Below, in pieces: positions 27,550-37,591 of a DNA stretch of 64,000 nucleotides. Within the stretch, counting starts at the first letter, position 1; each line of letters starts with the position of its first letter. The stretch comes from Pseudomonas marincola. Lineage in GTDB: Bacteria; Pseudomonadota; Gammaproteobacteria; Pseudomonadales; Pseudomonadaceae. The translations under genes were made by a program, and so were the position numbers. A model generated the notes under the pieces. That model did no database searches. It was not told where the DNA came from and saw only the letters and a list, made by a program, of their open reading frames with translations. The DNA lies in assembly GCF_900116605.1 (NCBI RefSeq), contig NZ_FPBC01000001.1, positions 372,001 through 436,000 on the forward strand, read 5' to 3'.

Positions 27550-27809
27550 GGCGTCAATCGAGTCCGGGCAACAACAGGGGCGCCTATAATACCGGCAAAC
27601 AGCGCCAGCCGATAATCGACTAAAGCCCTGCCCTGCATTTCAGCCAGATTTGCGGACGATTAACCGGCAGATCGCGCGTTAATACCGCGCGCCATGAAAC
27701 ACCCGAATACGCTTTTGGCCACGCTGTATAGGGTCATCAAGCAAGAAAGTGGTTTAATCACGCTCTGGCGGCCACCAGTACGCCACCACTCATTTCAAGG
27801 AACGTTAGC

Positions 27810-30566
27810 GTGTTCAACGACCTCGGCATTAAAGGCCGCGTCCTCATGCTCACCCTGCTACCAACCAGCCTGTTGGCGTTGGTTCTGGGCGGGTATTTCA
27901 CTTGGCTGCAGCTGTCCAGCTTGCAGGAGCAACTGCAGCAGCGCGGCCAGATGATCAGCGAGCAGTTGGCCACACTGGCCGCGCCAGCACTCAAAAGCAC
28001 TGACCGGGCCCTGCTCCAGCGCGTCGCCAATCACGGCCTTGACCAACCCGATGTGCGCTCCATCAGCTTTCAAGGCATGGACCGCTCACCGCTGGCACAT
28101 GCCGGACCGAATATGCTCGGCCCTTCCCCGTTCGCGGGCGAAGCGATTCTGGGTGAGGTCAACCTGGAAGACACCACGCGCATCATGTACCCGGTGTTCG
28201 ACTTCCACATGAGCCTGAGTGGCGACAACAATGCCGAGCGCAAACACGACCAGCTCGGCTGGGTCGAGCTGGAAATGTCGCGCCACAGCACGCTGATTGC
28301 CGGTTACCGCAGCCTGCTCACCACCCTGCTGTTGACCCTGGCCGGTTTGCTGGTAACCGCCATGTTGGCGTTCCGCATGAGCCGCACGATTAACGAGCCG
28401 CTGTTGCTGATCAAGCAACGGGTTGCCCAGCTTAAAGAAGGCAAGCTCGACACACGCTTGCCGTTGCTCGGCAGTCACGAATTGGACGAGCTGGCGTCGG
28501 GCATCAACCGCATGGCCGAGGCCCTGCAAAATGCTCAGGAGGAAATGCAGCACAGCATCGACCAGGCCACGGAAGATGTGCGCCAGAACCTCGAAACCAT
28601 CGAAATCCAGAACATCGAACTGGATTTCGCGCGCAAGGAAGCACTGGAAGCCAGCCGCATCAAATCCGAATTTCTGGCCAACATGAGCCATGAAATTCGC
28701 ACGCCACTGAATGGCATTCTGGGCTTCACCAACCTGCTGCTGAAAAGTGAACTGACCCCACGCCAATACGATTACCTTGGCACCATCGAAAAGTCAGCCG
28801 ACAGCCTGCTGAGCATCATTAACGAGATTCTCGACTTCTCGAAGATCGAAGCCGGCAAACTGGTGCTGGAAAACATGCCGTTCAACCTGCGCGACCTGCT
28901 GCAGGAAACCCTGACCATTCTGGCGCCCACGGCGCACGAGAAGCAGCTCGAATTGCTGAGCCTGGTGTATCGCGATGCGCCAATGTCGGTGGTCGGCGAC
29001 CCGCTTCGCCTCAAGCAGGTGTTGATCAATCTGGTCAGCAATGCGATCAAGTTCACCCGTGAAGGCAGCATCGTGATTCGGGCCATGCTCGAAGATGAAA
29101 CCCAGGACCGGGCGCAACTGCGGATCAGCGTACAAGACACCGGCATCGGCCTCAGTGAAGAAGACCTGCGCGCACTGTTTCAGGCATTCAGTCAGGCGGA
29201 CAACTCGATGTCCCGCCAAGCTGGCGGCAGCGGTCTGGGACTGGTGATCTCGAAGCGCCTGATCGAGCAGATGGGCGGCGAAATTGGCGTCGACAGCACG
29301 CCGGGGCAAGGCTCCGAATTCTGGATCAGCATCAACCTGCCCAAAGCCCGCAACGACATCGAAGACCTGCCCCGACCGCTGCTGCAAGGCCGCCGCGTGG
29401 CCATGATGGAAAGCCGCGAGCTGGCGCGTCAGGCCCTGCAACATCAGCTCGAAGATTGCGCGCTGGTCGCCGAAGCCTACGCCACGCCAGACCTGCTGCT
29501 GGACGCCGTCGCCAGCTCGCAACACAGCGCGGAGCCCATCGGACTGGCCGTGATTGGCGCCAGCACGCTGGAACTGCCGCCCGAGCAACTGGATAAATGC
29601 ATCCGCGCACTCGAGCAGTTGTCCTGCAACAGCATCGTGCTTTGTCCGACCACCGAGCTTGCGATCTACCAGCAGATTCTGCAGTCAACGCAAACCCAGT
29701 TGCAGGCAAAACCGGCCTGCACGCGCAAGCTGCAACGCGCAATGATCGAACTGATCAGCCCGCGCCAGCCCATCAGTGAACAACCAACACTGGCACCAAG
29801 CCGCGCCCCGCTGGTGCTCTGCGTCGATGACAACCCGGCCAACTTGTTGCTGGTAAAGACCCTGCTGAGTGACATGGGCGCCAACGTTGCCACGGCCGGC
29901 AATGGCTTTGATGCAATCAAGCTGACCAAGCAGAACGTCTACGACCTGATCCTCATGGACGTGCAAATGCCCGGCCTGGATGGTCGCCAAACCACCGAAC
30001 AGATTCGCCAGTGGGAACAGGATCATCAGCGCCAGCCGCTGCCGATCGTGGCACTCACCGCACATGCGATGTCCAACGAGAAGCGCGCCCTGCTGCAATG
30101 CGGCATGGACGACTACCTGACCAAACCGGTGAGCGAGCGCCAACTGGCGCAAGTGGTGCTCAAGTGGACCGGTTTGGGCCTGCGCCAATATGCAACAGAA
30201 CCGTCGCCGGAACCTGTGGTCTCAATTGCCAGCGCCAGAGTGCTCGACAACGAGGAAGGTCTGCGCCTGGCTGCGGGCAAAGCGGACTTGGCTGCTGACA
30301 TGTTGAGCATGCTGATCGCGGGGCTGCCCGCTGATAAACAGGCGATTCGCCAAGCGCGCAAGGATGCCGACCGCAATGAGCTGCTTGAGCGCGTGCATCG
30401 CCTGCACGGCGCCACGCGGTACTGCGGCGTGCCGCAATTGCGCGCGGCCTGTCAGCGCAGCGAAACTTTTCTCAAACAGGAAAATCCCGAGGTCGACAGC
30501 GCACTGGACGCACTTGAGGCGGCCATAGAAACACTGGCCAGGGAAGTCTCGGCGGTGCAGCAGTAG
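27810..30566 (+). CDS. gacS: GacS/BarA hybrid sensor histidine kinase
   Basis: 918 residues from a GTG start with AAGGA about 8 bp upstream. Two membrane segments (about 10-32 and 168-190) flank a periplasmic region. HAMP (about 190-245) leads into the kinase core with H294 in [12 protein letters not shown] and ATP-binding [10 protein letters not shown] and [11 protein letters not shown] degenerate receiver (about 525-640) is followed by a true receiver with D717 in [15 protein letters not shown]-terminal HPt has H863 in RVHRLHG, with His in place of the usual Lys after HxL. It drives the Gac/Rsm pathway through GacA. Divergent from cysM, followed by ldhA, as in P. aeruginosa. Confidence 0.96.
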   Translation: MFNDLGIKGRVLMLTLLPTSLLALVLGGYFTWLQLSSLQEQLQQRGQMISEQLATLAAPALKSTDRALLQRVANHGLDQPDVRSISFQGMDRSPLAHAGPNMLGPSPFAGEAILGEVNLEDTTRIMYPVFDFHMSLSGDNNAERKHDQLGWVELEMSRHSTLIAGYRSLLTTLLLTLAGLLVTAMLAFRMSRTINEPLLLIKQRVAQLKEGKLDTRLPLLGSHELDELASGINRMAEALQNAQEEMQHSIDQATEDVRQNLETIEIQNIELDFARKEALEASRIKSEFLANMSHEIRTPLNGILGFTNLLLKSELTPRQYDYLGTIEKSADSLLSIINEILDFSKIEAGKLVLENMPFNLRDLLQETLTILAPTAHEKQLELLSLVYRDAPMSVVGDPLRLKQVLINLVSNAIKFTREGSIVIRAMLEDETQDRAQLRISVQDTGIGLSEEDLRALFQAFSQADNSMSRQAGGSGLGLVISKRLIEQMGGEIGVDSTPGQGSEFWISINLPKARNDIEDLPRPLLQGRRVAMMESRELARQALQHQLEDCALVAEAYATPDLLLDAVASSQHSAEPIGLAVIGASTLELPPEQLDKCIRALEQLSCNSIVLCPTTELAIYQQILQSTQTQLQAKPACTRKLQRAMIELISPRQPISEQPTLAPSRAPLVLCVDDNPANLLLVKTLLSDMGANVATAGNGFDAIKLTKQNVYDLILMDVQMPGLDGRQTTEQIRQWEQDHQRQPLPIVALTAHAMSNEKRALLQCGMDDYLTKPVSERQLAQVVLKWTGLGLRQYATEPSPEPVVSIASARVLDNEEGLRLAAGKADLAADMLSMLIAGLPADKQAIRQARKDADRNELLERVHRLHGATRYCGVPQLRAACQRSETFLKQENPEVDSALDALEAAIETLAREVSAVQQ

Positions 30567-30592
30567 CCCGGATCTGAAACCAAGGAGCTGAG

Positions 30593-31588
30593 ATGCGCAT
30601 CATTTTGTTTAGCTGCAAGCCCTATGACACCGAAAGCTTTGCCAGCGCCGAAATGCCGGCTGCCTGGCACGTGCAAATGCAGGAGGCGCGCCTTTCGGCC
30701 GAAACAGCTGCACTGGCTGAGGGCTACGACGTGGTTTGCGCATTTATTAATGATGACCTCAGCGCACCGGTTCTGGAACGCCTGGCCGCTGGCGGTACAC
30801 GCCTGATTGCCTTGCGTTCGGCGGGTTTCAACCATGTCGACCTGCACGCGGCCAGCCAGCTAGGCCTGCCAGTTGTGCGTGTGCCCGCCTACTCGCCCTA
30901 TGCGGTTGCCGAACATGCGGTCGCGTTAATCATGACGCTCAACCGGCGCACTCACCGCGCATTCAACCGCACCCGTGAAGGCGACTTCTCGCTGCATGGC
31001 CTCACCGGCTTTGACTTGCACGGCAAAACTGTCGGGATAATCGGCTGCGGCAAGATCGGCCTGTCACTTGCCCGGATCATGCGCGGCTTTGGCTGCGCGG
31101 TTCTGCTCTACGACCCTTATCCGGTCAGCGGCTTGAGTGAACTGGGCGCCCGCCAGGTGAGCTTGGAAACACTGATCAGCAGCAGCGACATCATGAGCCT
31201 GCATTGCCCGCTCACCGAAGGCACGCATCACCTGATCAATGCCGATCGCCTGGCGCAGATGAAAACCGGCGCCATGCTGATCAACACCGGCCGCGGCGCG
31301 CTGATCGACACAGTCGCCGTGATTAGCGCCCTGAAAAGCGGCCAGCTCGGTTATCTCGGCCTGGATGTGTACGAAGAAGAGGCCGATGTGTTCTTCGAGG
31401 ACTATTCGGATCGGCCCTTGCAGGATGACGTGCTGGCGCGACTGCTGACCTTCCCCAATGTGATTTTGACCGCGCATCAGGCTTTTCTGACCCGTGAGGC
31501 ATTGTCGGGCATTGCCCAAACCACGTTCGACAACATCGAGGCTTGGGCCAAAGGCACACCAATCAATCAGGTTGAGCCCTGCGCGTGA
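30593..31588 (+). CDS. ldhA: D-2-hydroxyacid dehydrogenase (LdhA, D-lactate dehydrogenase type)
   Basis: 331 residues, NAD-dependent. It has KTVGIIGCGKIGLSLARIM (Rossmann), the D-2-hydroxyacid family signature LINTGRGALIDT, and the catalytic His in VILTAHQAFLT. The N-terminal MRIILFSCKPYDTESF is typical of fermentative LdhA, which reduces pyruvate to D-lactate. GGAGC lies before the ATG. It is 26 bp after gacS, as in P. aeruginosa, and could be read from the gacS transcript. Confidence 0.93.
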   Translation: MRIILFSCKPYDTESFASAEMPAAWHVQMQEARLSAETAALAEGYDVVCAFINDDLSAPVLERLAAGGTRLIALRSAGFNHVDLHAASQLGLPVVRVPAYSPYAVAEHAVALIMTLNRRTHRAFNRTREGDFSLHGLTGFDLHGKTVGIIGCGKIGLSLARIMRGFGCAVLLYDPYPVSGLSELGARQVSLETLISSSDIMSLHCPLTEGTHHLINADRLAQMKTGAMLINTGRGALIDTVAVISALKSGQLGYLGLDVYEEEADVFFEDYSDRPLQDDVLARLLTFPNVILTAHQAFLTREALSGIAQTTFDNIEAWAKGTPINQVEPCA

Positions 31589-31615
31589 TAGCATTTGCTT
31601 CCAGCTGGAGGAACC

Positions 31616-32047
31616 ATGGCCGAACACGATTTTCGCTACAACCTGCTCAACCCTGAGCACACCCTGATTGAATGCAAAGCACTCGCTGCTGGTCGTTATC
31701 AAGTAACCGGCAACGGAGGCTCGATTCACAACGGCGACACCTTGCAAGTCACCCTCAAAGGCAGCCGTGATCTGAGCATGCGCCTGACGGTGGAGAAAGT
31801 CCGTCACCTGATCACCCCGCCCGGCCAATGGGTCGCCGTCGCCAAAGGCCCGGCCTTCAAAGAACTGGCGATCCATAACTGGCAGGTCACCTGCGACAGC
31901 TGTGGCAAACAGCTAGACTTTGAATTTGCCGTGGATACCGCGCTTGGCAAACAAGCCGAAGCAGGCGCTGCCGAAGCGCGGATTAGCGAGCTGGGTTGGC
32001 TGCGTCGCGACGCCAAACACCTTTGCCCGAAATGTCAGAAGGAATGA
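31616..32047 (+). CDS. Conserved hypothetical protein with paired CxxC (zinc-ribbon-like)
   Basis: 143 residues from MAEHDFRYNLLNPEH; GGAGG is 5 bp upstream, and a longer in-frame start at 31595 is less likely. Two CxxC pairs (CDSC at about 97-100 and CPKC near the C-terminus) suggest a structural zinc site. No signal or membrane segment. It lies between ldhA and the META-domain gene, where other pseudomonads also keep a small uncharacterised gene. Function unknown. Confidence 0.75.
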   Translation: MAEHDFRYNLLNPEHTLIECKALAAGRYQVTGNGGSIHNGDTLQVTLKGSRDLSMRLTVEKVRHLITPPGQWVAVAKGPAFKELAIHNWQVTCDSCGKQLDFEFAVDTALGKQAEAGAAEARISELGWLRRDAKHLCPKCQKE

Positions 32048-32049
32048 CG

Positions 32050-32454
32050 ATGAAAGCACTCATAGCTACAAGTCTACTCAGTGTCAGCCTCATTGGATGC
32101 TCAGCCATGCCCGTGACTCTGGAAACCGACAAGACCTATCAAGTTGAATGGATCGGCGAACGTCCGCTGATCGACAACAGCCACCTGACGATTACCCTCG
32201 GCGCCGACGGCCGTGCTTACGGCAGCGCCGGCTGCAACCACTGGTTCTCGGGTTATAACCGCAATGGCGAAGCCATCAACTTCGTTCAGGCCGGCAGTAC
32301 CCGTAAAATGTGCCCGCCTGCATTGATGGAGCAAGAGACTCGCTTCCTCAAGGCACTGGCTGAGGTGCAGCGCTGGGACTTCTCCGAGAACGACCAGCTG
32401 CGTTTGTGGCCCGCCCAAGGCAAGCCTATTCGCCTGTGGCCGGTTAACGACTGA
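32050..32454 (+). CDS. META-domain lipoprotein
   Basis: 134 residues from ATG 32050, with AAGGA at a 6-bp spacing; an ATG 6 bp upstream would put the ribosome site too close. Lipobox SLIGC places the lipidated Cys at residue 17. The mature part has the META core: WIGERPLIDNSHLTITLGADGRAYGSAGCNHWFSGY and STRKMCPPALMEQETRFLKAL. This is the HslJ/META fold of outer-membrane or periplasmic lipoproteins linked to envelope or oxidant stress; the exact role is not known. Confidence 0.85.
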   Translation: MKALIATSLLSVSLIGCSAMPVTLETDKTYQVEWIGERPLIDNSHLTITLGADGRAYGSAGCNHWFSGYNRNGEAINFVQAGSTRKMCPPALMEQETRFLKALAEVQRWDFSENDQLRLWPAQGKPIRLWPVND

Positions 32455-32467
32455 TCCACGCCAGAAT

Positions 32468-32505
32468 CTGCGCGCCGGCTCTGCTTGCAGCCGGGCGCAG
32501 GTTTT
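32468..32505 (+). terminator. Terminator after the META lipoprotein gene
   Basis: CTGCGC-g-CCGGCT pairs with AGCCGGGCGCAG (one bulge) around an 8-nt loop, followed by GTTTTG. It ends the ldhA-hypothetical-META group just before the convergent dinB. Confidence 0.65.
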
Positions 32506-32515
32506 GCCTCACGCG

Positions 32516-33583
32516 CTAACGTTCAAACAACTCCAGTTGCTCATGCCGGCCGCGCAAATCCTGCAGCCGCACCCCCACGCCGAGCAATCGCACCGGCTTA
32601 TTGCCTCGCGCATAGGCGCCACTCAACAACAGCTGATAGCTATCCAGTGATCGCTGCGCCCCGGCCTGCTCCAGCGTGGTTTGGGTGAAGTCATGGAATT
32701 TGACCTTCACAAACGGTTTATCCGGTCGATAGCTGGAGTCCAAACGCGCCATGCGCTTTTCCAGTTCAGCCAACAACTCCGGCAATTGCTCAAGGCACGC
32801 CTTTAAGTCTGGCAGGTCTTGCAGGTAGGTATTCTCGACGCTCACAGACTGGCGGCGGCTGTCGGTTTGCACAGGGCGATCATCAATCCCGCGCGCCAGC
32901 CCCCAGAGCCGCTCACCAAAACTGCCGAACTCGCGCACCAAGCCGAGCTTGTCCCAGGCACGTAAATCGGCACAGGTCGAAATGCCCTGACGAGCGAGTT
33001 TCTCGGCGGTGACCTTGCCGACACCGTGCAGTTTGCTCACCGCTAACTCAGCGACGAAGGCATCCACCTCGGGCGGTGTTATCACAAATAAACCATCGGG
33101 CTTGCGCCAGTCGCTGGCGATCTTGGCGAGAAATTTGTTCGGCGCCACACCCGCCGACACGGTGATGTGCAAGGTCTGCGAAACGCGCCGGCGAATGTCC
33201 GCGGCGATGCGCGTTGCACTGCCGGAAAAAAGCTCGCAGTCAGTGACATCGAGAAATGCTTCATCTAGCGACAGCGGCTCGATAATGTCGGTGTAATCAC
33301 GAAAGATTGCATGGATCTCCCGCGATACCGCTTTATAAACATCGAAGCGCGGCTTGACGATATACAAGTCCGGACACAGCTTCAGTGCATGCCCGGTGGC
33401 CATTGCCGAGCGCACACCATAGGCCCGTGCCTCATAATTGCAGGTCGCAATGACTCCGCGCCGGTCTGCTGCGCCGCCGACAGCCAGCGGTTTGCTCGCC
33501 AGGTTTGGATCATCACGCATCTCTACCGCGGCGTAGAAACAGTCGCAGTCGATGTGGATGATTTTTCGTTGCTTCGCGACCAA
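32516..33583 (-). CDS. dinB: DinB, DNA polymerase IV (Y-family)
   Basis: 355 residues. Palm motif IIHIDCDCFYAAVEMRDDP has the first catalytic Asp residues; SLDEAFLDV has the second catalytic pair. HGVGKVTAEKLARQGI is the helix-hairpin-helix, and the little-finger domain follows (SYRPDKPFVKVKFHDFTQT). A translesion polymerase, error-prone and without proofreading. The start is taken as TTG 33583 to include MVAKQRKIIH; no ATG lies close to the conserved N-terminus. No LexA box was identified with confidence. Confidence 0.95.
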   Translation of the reverse strand: MVAKQRKIIHIDCDCFYAAVEMRDDPNLASKPLAVGGAADRRGVIATCNYEARAYGVRSAMATGHALKLCPDLYIVKPRFDVYKAVSREIHAIFRDYTDIIEPLSLDEAFLDVTDCELFSGSATRIAADIRRRVSQTLHITVSAGVAPNKFLAKIASDWRKPDGLFVITPPEVDAFVAELAVSKLHGVGKVTAEKLARQGISTCADLRAWDKLGLVREFGSFGERLWGLARGIDDRPVQTDSRRQSVSVENTYLQDLPDLKACLEQLPELLAELEKRMARLDSSYRPDKPFVKVKFHDFTQTTLEQAGAQRSLDSYQLLLSGAYARGNKPVRLLGVGVRLQDLRGRHEQLELFER

Positions 33584-33826
33584 TTAGTCCAGCCACCCAA
33601 GAATATGCACGCCGATAGATGCCAACCAAGCCGTGTCTGCGGCCTGTGTGACCGGCAAGGCGCAAATGCACCAGTCTTTACAGCAGCTGATAATACCAAC
33701 TCTCAAGCGCCATGAGACCTTGAATGACGACCTTGAGGGTGCGCTTGGGCTGGCCAAACCCTGAGCGTGCGCCGCCGTGGCGGAAAACCATCAAGACTGG
33801 TTTGGCTCTGCCACGCGGTGTGTCGA

Positions 33827-34354
33827 TCAGCCGTGCTTGGCCAGCGACTCGAGCCATTGGCTGTCGAATTGGGTTTGATCAATCGGCAGGTTCAACGCCT
33901 GCATCGCAGTTTTATGCTGATCGATTTCAGCGAGCATCTGCACGTGATCGCTGGAGTTACCGTCCAGACGGTGCATTTGGCTGACGCCCAAATGATAGAA
34001 ACGCAGCAGCTTGAAACTCAGCGGATCGCCCGCCGCAACGCCGGCTTTCACGTCGTGCATGACATTGGTAATGCGCAGCAGGCTACGCTTGAGTTGCCAG
34101 CCATAGACTGCCGACGCCATCCACGGCTGCGACCAGAACACCTGGCGCACCAACGCGATAGTCAGCAGCAAGGCGACAATGACCCCGCCCAGATTCCAAT
34201 AGAAGTTGTCGCCTCCCGGCTGACCGAACAGCTGCACCGACAGAGTTGAGAATGCCAGGGCAAGCAGCACAAACAACAGCGCAATGCTCCAAGTGCTGCG
34301 CCGGGTCTGCTGGCGGTAAACCAGCGGGTCGATTTCCTTGATTGTGAATAGCAC
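33827..34354 (-). CDS. DUF3087 membrane protein
   Basis: 175 residues with two predicted membrane segments (about 22-42 and 54-78, LGGVIVALLLTIALV). A soluble helical C-terminus follows, with RRSLLRITNVMHDV-like and LLRFYHLGVSQMHRLDGNSSD segments. I recognise the sequence as the DUF3087 family, which in P. aeruginosa is next to dinB. Function unknown; the conserved link with dinB is positional only. The 243-bp gap to dinB shows nothing else. Confidence 0.8.
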   Translation of the reverse strand: MLFTIKEIDPLVYRQQTRRSTWSIALLFVLLALAFSTLSVQLFGQPGGDNFYWNLGGVIVALLLTIALVRQVFWSQPWMASAVYGWQLKRSLLRITNVMHDVKAGVAAGDPLSFKLLRFYHLGVSQMHRLDGNSSDHVQMLAEIDQHKTAMQALNLPIDQTQFDSQWLESLAKHG

Positions 34355-34483
34355 CTGCAGCGCACCTTAGTTAATCAGCGTTGATTCGAGCGGGCATTAT
34401 CACCCGCTCAGTCGCTCACCGGTACTACGCACGCGCAAATTCAATCGCGCAGATACACGCATTTGCGCCTCTCTCAACCTTGC

Positions 34484-35785
34484 TCAGAGCACAAAACTCA
34501 GCACCAGGTTGAACACCAATGCCGCGACAAACCCCAAGGGCGCAGCGCGGAACAGCAGCTTCGGAAAGAACTCGGCACGGCTTTTTTCGGTCGGGCACGA
34601 GCCCAGCAGCAAGCTGCCACCGGATGAGAATGGCGAGATAGAGGTTGCCTGCGCGCCGACCACAATGCAGATAAAGATCAACAAAGGATCAATCCCCAGA
34701 GACGCTGCAATCGGCGGCACAATCGGGAACAGCGCCGGGGTTACCACGCCCAGCGTGCTGGCAAACAGCGACATCAAAGCTGCCACCACACCAAAGGCGA
34801 CTGGCACCAACACCGGCGGAATCGAGGTACCAATCCAGGAGGCCAGCAGATCAATCGTGCCCGCCTTGATCGCAATGGCGATGAGCATGCCGACGCCACA
34901 AATCATCACCAGTGTCGACCACGGCACAGCCGCCATCGCTTTGCGCTCATCGCCCAGTTTCAGCAGCAAGGCGATGACCGAGAACACACTGGCAATCAGG
35001 CCAATGTCCATCTTCGAGTTGATGAAGGTGACTGTCTGGTTGTCTGGAAAAACAATGTGGGCGATTGGCGCCAGCAGCACCAGCGCCATCATCAGCAACG
35101 TGAGTTGCAGCGTGACTCTTTGCTCTCTGTTCAGCGGGGTTGGCGGGGTAATGGTGTACGTGGAGCTTTGCATCGACTTCTTATGACCGGTAAACAACAT
35201 AAAGCCGGTAATCACCAGCAATGGAATGGCCACGGTGCTGGCGAAGATGCCGAAACTGTTAATGAAGGCGGTGTTTTCTGGAATACCCGAATTGACCATC
35301 AGGGTGCGGAAAATAATCCCGCTCTGGCTCGATACAAAGTTGGCGCCACCCAGCGCCCCGTAGTTCACCGCCATCGCCCCGAGAATCAAGCTCATGCGGG
35401 TGCGCTCGCACAGTAACAAGGTGATTGGCGCCATAAAGGCCAGCACCGTGTAGTAACCAGCGCCCAATGCAGCGATCAACGCCGAGGTAATGAATACTGC
35501 GTAAGGCAGCAGGTGCGGGAACCGCCGGCAACTGTAGAGCAGATGCTCAGCTAGCTTTTCCAACGTGCCGTTGACGATGGCAAAGCTGTAGAAAAGGCAG
35601 ACCGAAAAGATGATAAAGAACATCTTAAGTGGCCACATCATGATCACATCGGAAGGGCTCAGGCCCATCGCGAAGCAGCCGATCAAGTACGCAAATGCAA
35701 TGGCAAACAAACCAATATTGATCTTGGTCTTGTAGCCCAAAGCTATCGAAATCACGATCGCCGCAATCACCAACAAACTCATCAT
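34484..35785 (-). CDS. MatC-type carboxylate permease (ion transporter superfamily)
   Basis: 433 residues with about twelve hydrophobic segments, starting LLVIAAIVISIALGYKTKINIGLFAIAFAYLIG, the MatC N-terminal pattern of dicarboxylate carriers. AMAVNYGALGGANFVSSQSGIIFR and GAQATSISPFSSGGSLLLGSCP are the two re-entrant-like, Gly/Ser-rich blocks near the substrate site of this superfamily. It is encoded directly after the amidohydrolase (16 bp gap). A C4- or malonate-like acid is plausible; substrate specificity cannot be read. A 7-bp inverted repeat (GAGCGGG/CCCGCTC) lies about 75 bp past the stop without a T-run. Confidence 0.8.
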   Translation of the reverse strand: MMSLLVIAAIVISIALGYKTKINIGLFAIAFAYLIGCFAMGLSPSDVIMMWPLKMFFIIFSVCLFYSFAIVNGTLEKLAEHLLYSCRRFPHLLPYAVFITSALIAALGAGYYTVLAFMAPITLLLCERTRMSLILGAMAVNYGALGGANFVSSQSGIIFRTLMVNSGIPENTAFINSFGIFASTVAIPLLVITGFMLFTGHKKSMQSSTYTITPPTPLNREQRVTLQLTLLMMALVLLAPIAHIVFPDNQTVTFINSKMDIGLIASVFSVIALLLKLGDERKAMAAVPWSTLVMICGVGMLIAIAIKAGTIDLLASWIGTSIPPVLVPVAFGVVAALMSLFASTLGVVTPALFPIVPPIAASLGIDPLLIFICIVVGAQATSISPFSSGGSLLLGSCPTEKSRAEFFPKLLFRAAPLGFVAALVFNLVLSFVL

Positions 35786-35800
35786 TGTTCTAGTCGCCTT

Positions 35801-36652
35801 TTATTGTTCTGTTGCGTCAGCTTGTTGCTGAAATTTAAATAGCTGTGCCGGGTTTTCCAGCAACACCTGGCGGCGCTCAGCAGGATCGGGCAGCAATGCA
35901 GTGATCTCGGCAAACTGCGCGACATAATCGGTTTCATGTTCATGGCGGGTATGTGGCCAGTCGCTTCCCCAGAGGAAGCGGTCAACACCGCCACAAGTCG
36001 AACGCAATACGCTGACCGACTGCTGCGCCTGTGCACGCGAGGCTTTGCAGCGGTAGGCAGCAGAGAGTTTGATATACAGCTGCGGGCTGCTTGCCAGCAG
36101 TTGCATGAATGCTTGATGCGCTGGCAGTTCGGGGTCGATTTGCCCTTCGGGCAGGCCGAAATGATCAATCACCACAGTGACGCCGCTGGCCAGAATTGCC
36201 GGCAAAATAGGCGCAAGATCGACCATCGGCCGCTGAATTTCCACTTGCCATTGGCGCCGTGCAAGTCGCGCAAAAAAATCCTGCCACAGCGCACTGCTGT
36301 AATCGGCGAGCGGCTTGCCCAGCAGATTCAACCTTACACCGACCACACCGCACGCCTGCATCGCGTCCAACTGCACCTCACTGATGCCCGGTTCAACCAC
36401 CGCAATCGCGCGCAAACGCTGCGGATACTTGCGCAGCGCCGCGCACAGAAAACTATTGTCAGTCCCGAGAAAACTGGGCTGCACCAGCACCCCGTGAGAC
36501 AACCCAACGGAGTCTAGCTGGCGCAGATAATCCTCAATCCACGCATCATAGTCGGGGCTGTAACGGCGCCCGTCGGCGAGCGGCAGGTCGCGGCTGAAAA
36601 TATGCGCGTGGGTGTCAATCCCGGTCAGGGGCGGCAGATGTGAAGTGATCAT
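35801..36652 (-). CDS. Amidohydrolase-family metal-dependent hydrolase
   Basis: 283 residues from MITSHLPPLTG; an upstream in-frame start would add 12 residues. It has IDTHAHIF (metal-binding HxH), HFGLP, the central barrel strands and FLWGSDWPHTRHEHE (catalytic Asp). This is the amidohydrolase 2 family, which includes 2-pyrone-4,6-dicarboxylate lactonase and related lactonases/decarboxylases. With the MatC permease and GntR regulator it suggests uptake and hydrolysis of a small lactone or carboxylic acid. The substrate is not established. Confidence 0.85.
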   Translation of the reverse strand: MITSHLPPLTGIDTHAHIFSRDLPLADGRRYSPDYDAWIEDYLRQLDSVGLSHGVLVQPSFLGTDNSFLCAALRKYPQRLRAIAVVEPGISEVQLDAMQACGVVGVRLNLLGKPLADYSSALWQDFFARLARRQWQVEIQRPMVDLAPILPAILASGVTVVIDHFGLPEGQIDPELPAHQAFMQLLASSPQLYIKLSAAYRCKASRAQAQQSVSVLRSTCGGVDRFLWGSDWPHTRHEHETDYVAQFAEITALLPDPAERRQVLLENPAQLFKFQQQADATEQ

Positions 36653-36722
36653 ATAGCAACACTCTGGCTGATTTATTGGTAAGCGCACTGCTCAGAGCAC
36701 ACCTTTTATACAGTCACGAATT

Positions 36723-36749
36723 CATATATATGTTTATATGACCATATAT
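36723..36749. promoter_or_regulatory. Palindromic operator candidate for the GntR regulator
   Basis: CATATATATG (36723-36732) is a 10-bp perfect palindrome and, with CATATAT at 36743-36749, forms ATATATG-N10-CATATAT. It sits in the middle of the 178-bp divergent region between the amidohydrolase/permease genes and the gntR gene, where a HutC-type repressor is expected to bind. Assignment is by position and symmetry only. Confidence 0.55.
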
Positions 36750-36830
36750 TCAGAGCTACAGCCTGTCAACCAATGCACCCCGCCATCGGTCGGTGCTAAA
36801 GTATGAAAAATTGATTGTCTGGATCTCTAT

Positions 36831-37568
36831 ATGCCTTCTTCAAGCTTTAGCTCAGACCAACGCTTGCCGCTGTATCAGCAGCTTCGAGATGAAATGCTGG
36901 CCAAGATTGCAGCCGGGGAATGGCGGCCGGGCGAACCGATTCCAACCGAGCAAGAACTGACCAAGAGTTACGGGGTGGCCATTGGCACCATCAGAAAAGC
37001 GGTCGACACTCTGGTTGCCGATGGACTGCTGCAACGCAGTCAGGGCCGCGGCACCTTTGTCCGGCGCCCAGATTTCACCTCTTCGCTGTTGCGGTTTTTC
37101 CGCCAGGTAAATAGTCAGGGCGAAAAGCAGATTCCCGACAGCCAGATTCTGGCGCGGCAGTTGCTGACGCCCACCGAACAGGTGCGCAAGGCCTTGCAAC
37201 TTGAGGCAGAGGAGTCGGTGGTGTACCTGCAACGCACCCGCACACTGGATTCGCGCGCAGTGTTCAGCGAGGACATCTGGTTACCCGCTTCGCGTTTCGG
37301 CAAGTTGCTTGAGCTGGACCTTGCGGCATTCGGCAACCTGCTTTATCCGTTTTACGAGCAGGAATGCGGGCAAATGATCGCCTCGGCGCAGGAAACCCTC
37401 AGCGTCGAGCCGGCAAACAGCAGCGCAGCGGCGCTCCTCGGCATCGCCGACAACGCGCCAGTGGTGGTGATAGAACGGATCGCCCTGAGCTATGACCGCA
37501 GCCCACTGGAGTACCGCATCTCGCGCGGAGCGGCCGATACCTTTCGCTATCAGGTCGAGATTTCCTAG
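36831..37568 (+). CDS. GntR-family transcriptional regulator (HutC/UTRA type)
   Basis: 245 residues. The N-terminal winged helix-turn-helix (about 10-80) has PLYQQLRDEMLAKIAAGEWRPGEPIPTEQELTKSYGV and TIRKAVDTLVADGLLQRSQGRGTFV. The C-terminal UTRA effector domain (about 95-240) ends LEYRISRGAADTFRYQVEIS. Such proteins are usually repressors released by a pathway metabolite. It is divergent from the amidohydrolase/permease pair, its likely target. Confidence 0.9.
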   Translation: MPSSSFSSDQRLPLYQQLRDEMLAKIAAGEWRPGEPIPTEQELTKSYGVAIGTIRKAVDTLVADGLLQRSQGRGTFVRRPDFTSSLLRFFRQVNSQGEKQIPDSQILARQLLTPTEQVRKALQLEAEESVVYLQRTRTLDSRAVFSEDIWLPASRFGKLLELDLAAFGNLLYPFYEQECGQMIASAQETLSVEPANSSAAALLGIADNAPVVVIERIALSYDRSPLEYRISRGAADTFRYQVEIS

Positions 37569-37591
37569 ACCGCTCCAGTGGCAAGAGGGAG

